11,407 nt of DNA. It comes from Desulfurococcales archaeon. GTDB taxonomy: Archaea; Thermoproteota; Thermoprotei_A; Sulfolobales; NBVN01. Of this stretch, positions 6,797 through 11,407 are shown one piece after another. The notes beneath the pieces were generated by a model, which did no database searches, had not been told where the DNA came from, and saw only the letters and a program-made list of their open reading frames with translations. Numbering within the stretch: the first letter of the stretch is position 1; each line of letters starts with the position of its first letter. The stretch lies in NCBI GenBank assembly GCA_027083115.1, contig JALWQN010000142.1:1-11407 (forward strand), given 5' to 3'. Both the position numbers and the translations under genes were made by a program.

Positions 6797-6865
6797 ATGT
6801 CATCCAAGAAAGGAAAGAAGGGCAAGAAAGGGAAAAAGCCCGAAGGAGAGCAACCCGCTGAGTAA
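6797..6865 (+). CDS. 22-residue lysine/glycine-rich protein
   Basis: ATG to TAA encodes MSSKKGKKGKKGKK followed by an acidic PEGEQPAE tail. I do not recognise it. Support for a real gene is a TATA box at the right distance, a GGTGA ribosome-binding site seven bases before the ATG, and a T-rich stretch downstream (6901-6912). The three KKG units and a net charge of about +7 suggest nucleic-acid or ribosome binding; that is inference from composition only. It lies alone in an AT-rich spacer, about 230 bases from the regulator gene, and has none of the Cren7, Sul7 or L41e features I know. It could also be the visible reading frame of a small RNA. Confidence 0.5.
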   Translation: MSSKKGKKGKKGKKPEGEQPAE

Positions 6866-7943
6866 GGCTGAACTCTAAAGCGAGAATAATTTAAAACAAT
6901 TTTATTTTTCCTTAATACCTACTTAATTTACTCTTCATTGATATACCTCATAATGTTTTAGGATTTGAGGATTCCTTAAGCCTTGCTGAAACCAGGATTA
7001 AGAATTAGTGTGAGCCAGAAAACCTGCATGATGAACTTTATTCCCAGTTGCCCAAGATAAAGCCCTTCTTACAGACTTCCCGACTCACGATAGTATGTTC
7101 GTTACTACCTTAATAACTGCGTATGTACGTAAGATACATAAGTTAATCACTTTCTAAAAGGAAGGAAATTATTCTAGCTCTTCTCCTTAGGAGACATGGA
7201 AAATTCTTCCCCACTAGCTTAAGGGATTCTTATTCCCAAATATTCTGAGCTTCTCAACCGTTGATGATACGATCGATACGCAAGTTGTCAGACCTATAAA
7301 TAAATTATGTTGATAGAATATCAAATTATTTCTTCAAGACTTAAGCAATCAATTAGAAATTAAGTTAATCAATCAACGAATCTACTAGATCATGCACTAG
7401 ATTATGACTTACGTTCGGAACCGTAACCCATACTTTCTAACCGCCAATGATCTAGATCTAAGGTGGTTTTAATGTTTTGTAAAACTTTATAATTTATTCA
7501 CTTATTTAAAAAGATTATGTAGAGAATTTTAATTAATTTTTATACCACAATTTGCTCTAATTCAATAATAAAATTATATAGATAGTTAATCGATACTTAT
7601 ATCTAACACACTTCTTTTCCTGGATCTCTAATAACTCTCCTTATTTAATTAATTTAATTAATCTTTGGAGACTCTGCATTTTATTATTATTTTTCTTAAT
7701 TAGTTTTTCATGAAGAATTGAGCGATATGCTATGGTATTGTTTCATTAACCAATGAAAAGATCTTTAAATAAGTTTCATAGTTTCTTATGAGATAACTTC
7801 AAGGTTTCTGCTGGGTAAACCTGACCTAGTGAATAAAGTGGTGTACTGGGTTAGGAATCCTAACGAACTGTTGTTTGGTTTTCTAGATCTGGATCTTCTT
7901 TGGTTTTTGTTATTGTTTTCGGTTTTCCATAAATGTAGTTGAG
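6866..7943. other. AT-rich non-coding stretch with short repeats
   Basis: About 1.1 kb with no convincing long gene, tRNA or rRNA on either strand. Visible structure: a 12-base direct repeat ACTAGATCATGC/ACTAGATTATGA at 7384-7407; the palindrome GATCTAGATC at 7449-7458; two head-to-tail copies of TTTAATTAA at 7644-7661 with another copy near 7527-7535; and a TATA-like CTTTAAATA at 7763-7771. AT content is highest between about 7480 and 7780. The stretch may be degraded sequence, a control region or a replication/segregation site; nothing seen decides among these. Confidence 0.5.
7829..7942 (+). CDS. Possible short ORF or gene remnant
   Basis: GTG 7829 to TGA 7942 encodes 37 residues, beginning MNKVVYWVRNPNELLFGFLD and then strongly hydrophobic. 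The same frame is open back to 7769 (SYEITSRFLLGKPDL precedes the GTG). A TATA-like CTTTAAATA sits at 7763-7771. There is no good ribosome-binding site and I recognise no family. It ends one base before the tail of the convergent ferritin-like gene. It may be a decayed gene end or chance. Confidence 0.2.
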   Translation: MNKVVYWVRNPNELLFGFLDLDLLWFLLLFSVFHKCS

Positions 7944-8540
7944 TTAGTTGGTAACGCTTTTATGATGTAGTAGTTTCTGAGCTTCCTTAACTAGGAAATC
8001 ATGGAGTTCTTCTTGCCTGACAATATCATTAACTAACGCATCAATTATTTTTGACTTCATAACCCATTCATTCCCTTTCCTGGTTTCCTTACCTATGATG
8101 AAGTCCTTGAGGACTTCCTTAAGGAGAGGTAGCAATATCCTGTTATAGGCTTCTTCCCCAACGCCATATTCAAGGAAACTAAGCTCCCTAACTAACTGGT
8201 CGTACTTGTCTGGAGTGATCTTCTTAACCCTCATTAGTTGTCTGATGAGTTTGGTTGTTTTCGGACCGACCGGCTTCATTAGCTCCTCACAGACCTCATT
8301 AGGCACCTCAAGATCCTGGATCCCAAACAACCTCATTAGTGCCTCCATAGTTTTAGCATGTGACCAACTTTGGTATGCAATTACTTTCATTAATGCAGCT
8401 GCCTCCTCATCAACCACCCTTGAGGAAAGAACCCTATATAGCTTAGCTGTCCTCACCTCAAGCCATTTAGAGCAACGTAAGATGCTCTCTAGCAAGGCTC
8501 TATCCTTACCTAAATCGCCAGTTATTTCCAACCAAACCAC
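7944..8540 (-). CDS. Ferritin-like (rubrerythrin-type) four-helix protein
   Basis: A 198-residue, mostly helical protein that I place in the ferritin-like di-iron superfamily. Candidate metal ligands in helix order are Glu28 (KWLEVRTAKLY), His61 (YQSWSHAKTM), Glu129/Glu130 (GVGEEAYNRIL) and Glu177/His180 (RQEELHDFL, an E-x-x-H). Helix B keeps the His but has Ser58 in place of the Glu of the usual E-x-x-H, so the metal site may be incomplete or altered. There is no rubredoxin-like Cys4 domain, signal peptide or membrane segment, so it should be cytoplasmic. Such proteins usually handle peroxide or iron; the function here is not determinable. The start is GTG 8540, chosen because a TATA-like CTTTAATA is 25-32 bases upstream, typical of leaderless messages. 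It stands alone, converging on the AT-rich spacer. Confidence 0.6.
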   Translation of the reverse strand: MVWLEITGDLGKDRALLESILRCSKWLEVRTAKLYRVLSSRVVDEEAAALMKVIAYQSWSHAKTMEALMRLFGIQDLEVPNEVCEELMKPVGPKTTKLIRQLMRVKKITPDKYDQLVRELSFLEYGVGEEAYNRILLPLLKEVLKDFIIGKETRKGNEWVMKSKIIDALVNDIVRQEELHDFLVKEAQKLLHHKSVTN

Positions 8541-8564
8541 TTAGGAGTAATTTAGCTACCTCAG

Positions 8565-8572
8565 TATTAAAG
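8565..8572 (-). promoter_or_regulatory. TATA box of the ferritin-like gene
   Basis: CTTTAATA on the minus strand lies 25-32 bases upstream of GTG 8540, with no Shine-Dalgarno sequence between them, consistent with leaderless transcription. Confidence 0.5.
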
Positions 8573-8658
8573 CTGATATTCTCTTTAAGGAGCCATTAAC
8601 TCAAACACGTTAACTAAAAGCCTTAAAAACAAAACTCTTCATTAGGAGAATAAAGGAT

Positions 8659-8735
8659 AAAGAAAGCAGGCTTGGATTGGGTTAACTTCACCAGAGTAAA
8701 GTTAATCCCCACTTAACTTCACCCAAAGAAAGCAG
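8659..8735. repeat. Nested direct repeats with alternating TTAACTT half-sites
   Basis: AAAGAAAGCAG occurs at 8659-8669 and 8725-8735; inside them TTAACTTCACC occurs at 8682-8692 and 8713-8723. Between the latter, AAGTTAA at 8699-8705 is the inverse of both TTAACTT cores. The rest of the 8573-9119 spacer is AT-rich with no gene that I can support. Confidence 0.5.
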
Positions 8736-9119
8736 AGAACAAAACCATAATACAAAAAATAAGGAAAAACGGGAAGTAAATGAGATTCAAGACTTCTTAT
8801 GTTGCAAAAGCAAACTGCTTATGCTAAAGAGATTTTTAGTACAAGTTAGTAAAACTACTCACCTACGGCTACTTAAGGCAAGGACAGAGCATTGAGCTTT
8901 AAGTATTTCTTAGGTAGGTTGGCTTAAACTTTAGGTATCCTTGTAGCCCTCAATTAGTTTCTTAAAAATAAAGATTAAGCCATTACTTCAGTACTTGGTC
9001 AGGTTTAACTTTGCTTGTGTTTATTTTTTAACTGATGCACTTGATTAACCAATAAAAATCTGTTGACTAGATGAGATTAATTTAGGTGCTTCATAAGTAT
9101 ATTGAATTATTCAGCAAAA

Positions 9120-9156
9120 AATTTAAATTGCATATTTTTTGGCATAAATTGAGGTG
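9120..9156 (+). promoter_or_regulatory. Promoter and ribosome-binding site of the solute-binding protein gene
   Basis: AATTTAAAT at 9120-9128 is a good TATA box, placing the transcription start near 9150. GAGGTG at 9151-9156 is a good Shine-Dalgarno sequence six bases before ATG 9163. Together they fix the start and imply a very short leader. Confidence 0.6.
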
Positions 9157-9162
9157 TATTTA

Positions 9163-11407
9163 ATGGGTTCGAGGAAGGCTGTTTCGAAGGTTGTTAGTGC
9201 TGTCATAATTTCGGTTATTGTGACTGGTATTGTTGTTGGTTTCGGGGCTTACTATGGTGCTGTATCGTCGGTAAAGCCAGTAACGAAAACGGTTACGTCA
9301 GCATCAACAATAACAACAACAGTTACTTCACCAACAACGAAAACAGTAACGATCACGACAACATTGCCTGCCTCCCCAACACAAACAACAACATCAACAT
9401 ACACAACCACAACAACAACCACAACCACTACGACAACATCAACAACCACTACAACCACAACCACTACACCAGCCGTGAAGAAACCAATACACAAAACAGT
9501 GCTTTACCTAATACAGAATGACGCAAGCGCCAGGGTACTAACTATAAAGAAGGGTGTTGCCGACCTTGGTGTCATACCTGCCGACCAGCTTAATGCATTG
9601 GTCAACACAACCAGAGGAAACTTCAAGATAATTCAGCAGAGGATGGGACTATCCTTCGACATCACCTACATAACGTTCAATACTTTAGAAGCACCCTTCA
9701 ACAATACGTTAGTTAGGGAAGCACTAGCCTTCGCAACACCTTACCCGCTAATATGGAAAACAATTTACGCGAACACTATGGCTCCTTTAGTTGGCGTTAT
9801 ACCTAAGGGAATGATGGGCTGGACAACCTACAACACCATTAACTACACGTTCAATCTAGCTAAAGCCAAGCAATTAATAAGTGAATCAGGCATAAATCCA
9901 TCCCAATACGTGATTACCATATACTACAACCAAGGGAACACCAACAGAGCTAAGATGGCGACAATTCTGTCCACCTACTGGGGGCAGCTAGGGTTTAAGG
10001 TAGCTGTCCAAGCACTCTCATGGCCTCAGCTACTAGAGAAGACGTCAAAACCTGAATTCGACGTATACATAATTGGTTGGGCACCGGACTATAACGACCC
10101 CGACGATTATGCCGGCCCACTAGCTTTTGGAGGAACGAACTTCGATTCAGTCAATAGCGTGGAAGTAAACAGCGCTTCAGATGTAAGCAACTACTTAAGT
10201 TCAGCTAAAGTAATTGATACACCAAACTACTACGTTGTTGTTGGCCCAGCAGGTAAGGGAGCTTCAGTCTCGCTGAGTGGAAGCAAGAAAATAATTGTTG
10301 TCCAGTATAAACTATCGCCTAAACAGACACCGCCTCAGAACTGCACTGCTTTCGTGACCATTGATCCGTCGTTCTACAGGAATGCAACACTGGACGCATT
10401 AATTCAGGCAGGGAGGTATGAAATAGATCCCAACATAAGGCAGGCCATCTACCAGGCTGTCGAAATAATAACTAATCGTGAAGTGCCCTCCATCTGGTTA
10501 GGTCAGAACATGATAGTGAGGGACTACTGGAACTGGGTTAAGGGAAGATACTATAATCCTGTACTTGCTGAGAGATGGGATCTTGTCTGGGAGGAACCAA
10601 TTCCTAACCCGCCTGCAGTAGGGATAGGTAATTACGTAAACAACGCAACCACGTTAGTCATTTCAACGATAGGCTGGCCGCAGAGCTTTGATCCGGCCAA
10701 GAGCTACGAGACATTCGGTTGGGAAATATTCCATGAGATCGGCGATACTTTGGTGACTTACTGGAAGAATGATTTGTCTCATGTTGTTCCTGATGCTTCT
10801 GTTGCTTGGGTTCATAATGCTAATGGTACTGAGTGGTTCTTCGTTATTAGGTCTGGTTTGAGGGCTTATGATCCTGTTGGGCATAAGGTTTATCCTGTTA
10901 ATGCTACTGATGTTTTGTTCTCTTTGTGGAGGGTTGCTAGGTTAGGTCTTGATCCTTCATGGATGATTACTACGTTCTTCGATATGAATGCTAGTAAGGT
11001 GTATACTGAGTCGGAATTCAGTAACTTGCTATCGCAGGGAGGCCTGTACGCAACCTATAATGGCAAGACAGTAGAGGTCAAGTCAATGAGTCAGTTACTA
11101 CAGGTATTCGGCTATAACGGTAAGACAGCCGGCGTAGTGATGCTTAAGCTCTATAAGCCCTATGGCGCTGTATTAAACATACTTGCCGACCCATTCACCA
11201 TGATAATCCCCGCAAAATACCTCTTCGACAACGTACCTAGCCTGCAAGGAAAATACCTGCAAGCAATGCAGGCAGCACAGTGGGGCAAGAACCCATCAGC
11301 ATGGGCAAAATACATAGGAACAGGAGATAATGAACCAACACACAAATTCTTACATACCCACCCAATAGGGACAGGACCATACTACGTAGCTGACTACAAG
11401 CAAGACT
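9163..11407 (+). CDS. Membrane-anchored family-5 ABC solute-binding protein with reversed domain order (3' partial)
   Basis: The frame is open for 748 codons and runs off the right edge. Residues 8-36 are a basic start plus one membrane helix; 38-105 are a Thr-rich linker, probably glycosylated outside the cell. From 107 the protein shows the second half of an SBP_bac_5 (oligopeptide/sugar-binding) domain: a KTVLYLIQNDASAR strand, VIPADQL, VREALAFATP (184-193), VIPKGMMGW, GWAPDYNDPDDY (305-316) and the family's usual tail ending LAERWDLVW (468-476). After a Pro-rich joint come features that normally start the family: TLVISTIGWPQSFDPAKSY from 497, TLVTYW, LVPDAS-like VVPDAS, a W-F-F-V-I-R strand, NATDVLFSLWR, and PIGTGPYYV from 734, just before the edge. 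Such proteins deliver peptides or sugars to ABC permeases. Order suggests circular permutation, or a truncated copy fused to a complete one. No permease genes are in view. Confidence 0.88.
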   Translation, partial: MGSRKAVSKVVSAVIISVIVTGIVVGFGAYYGAVSSVKPVTKTVTSASTITTTVTSPTTKTVTITTTLPASPTQTTTSTYTTTTTTTTTTTTSTTTTTTTTTPAVKKPIHKTVLYLIQNDASARVLTIKKGVADLGVIPADQLNALVNTTRGNFKIIQQRMGLSFDITYITFNTLEAPFNNTLVREALAFATPYPLIWKTIYANTMAPLVGVIPKGMMGWTTYNTINYTFNLAKAKQLISESGINPSQYVITIYYNQGNTNRAKMATILSTYWGQLGFKVAVQALSWPQLLEKTSKPEFDVYIIGWAPDYNDPDDYAGPLAFGGTNFDSVNSVEVNSASDVSNYLSSAKVIDTPNYYVVVGPAGKGASVSLSGSKKIIVVQYKLSPKQTPPQNCTAFVTIDPSFYRNATLDALIQAGRYEIDPNIRQAIYQAVEIITNREVPSIWLGQNMIVRDYWNWVKGRYYNPVLAERWDLVWEEPIPNPPAVGIGNYVNNATTLVISTIGWPQSFDPAKSYETFGWEIFHEIGDTLVTYWKNDLSHVVPDASVAWVHNANGTEWFFVIRSGLRAYDPVGHKVYPVNATDVLFSLWRVARLGLDPSWMITTFFDMNASKVYTESEFSNLLSQGGLYATYNGKTVEVKSMSQLLQVFGYNGKTAGVVMLKLYKPYGAVLNILADPFTMIIPAKYLFDNVPSLQGKYLQAMQAAQWGKNPSAWAKYIGTGDNEPTHKFLHTHPIGTGPYYVADYKQD
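9289..9474 (+). repeat. Threonine-codon repeat tract (extracellular linker)
   Basis: This low-complexity run of ACA/ACC/ACT/ACG codons, with interspersed Ser, Pro, Val and Ile, encodes residues 43-104 of the solute-binding protein. It lies between the membrane anchor and the binding domain, where crenarchaeal surface proteins commonly have Ser/Thr linkers. On the opposite strand it creates a spurious poly-valine frame (9252-9494). The tract is prone to slippage and length change. Confidence 0.85.

Noticed and set aside
7244..7290. CTGA followed by TGATGA considered as part of a C/D box guide RNA.
   Set aside because: No outer C box upstream and no D box at the right distance downstream.
8206..8544. 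Plus-strand open frame opposite the ferritin-like gene.
   Set aside because: Ser/Leu-rich composition typical of an antisense shadow; the opposite strand has the helix motifs and a placed TATA box.
9252..9494. Minus-strand poly-valine open frame opposite the Thr linker.
   Set aside because: It is the mirror of the ACN-repeat tract in the well-supported solute-binding gene and has no family features.
10663..11345. Two short minus-strand frames (10663-10884, 11160-11345) near the right end.
   Set aside because: Both are antisense to the long solute-binding protein frame and show no motif.

Overview
The window looks like a chromosomal segment of a thermophilic archaeon of the Thermoproteota (Crenarchaeota). 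The supporting genes are deoxyhypusine synthase, a ThiD-ThiN fusion and a minimal pyruvoyl SpeH-family decarboxylase. Other support comes from a helix-turn-helix/phosphoribosyltransferase-like regulator, frequent TTG/GTG starts, TATA-like boxes close to start codons, and a threonine-rich extracellular linker. I cannot name a genus from sequence reading alone.

Layout. Bases 1-172 hold the 5' end of a leftward gene for a Kef-type cation/proton antiporter that runs off the left edge. A divergent control region of about 290 bases follows. Next is a tight thiamine operon on the + strand: a CytX-like hydroxymethylpyrimidine transporter (461-1759), an AIR-synthase/HypE/ThiL-superfamily enzyme (1764-2849) and a ThiD-ThiN fusion (2842-4224). 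After a 3' hairpin comes a polyamine/hypusine pair: deoxyhypusine synthase (4419-5480) overlapped by a SpeH-family proenzyme (5470-5874). A convergent regulator gene (5852-6565, minus strand) overlaps the end of speH. It has a TATA box and a 23-base palindrome upstream of its start.

The 6566-7943 region is AT-rich. It contains one well-supported tiny gene (6797-6865), for a 22-residue lysine/glycine protein with its own TATA box and Shine-Dalgarno site, and otherwise short repeats and little coding evidence. A leftward ferritin-like gene (7944-8540) and a second AT-rich spacer with a cluster of repeated half-sites follow. The right end is occupied by a long open frame from 9163 past the window edge, encoding a membrane-anchored, Thr-linker family-5 solute-binding protein.

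Function. The first operon would import hydroxymethylpyrimidine, phosphorylate it and join it to the thiazole moiety. The second supplies spermidine-pathway chemistry and consumes spermidine to make deoxyhypusine on aIF5A.

Most notable observation. The solute-binding protein has its halves in reversed order. The part normally C-terminal follows the Thr linker directly, and the part normally N-terminal comes after it, ending at the window edge near the point where the first part began. This is the pattern of a circular permutation, or of a truncated-plus-complete tandem fusion, and the sequence just beyond the window would decide which. Codon style also changes abruptly inside this gene.
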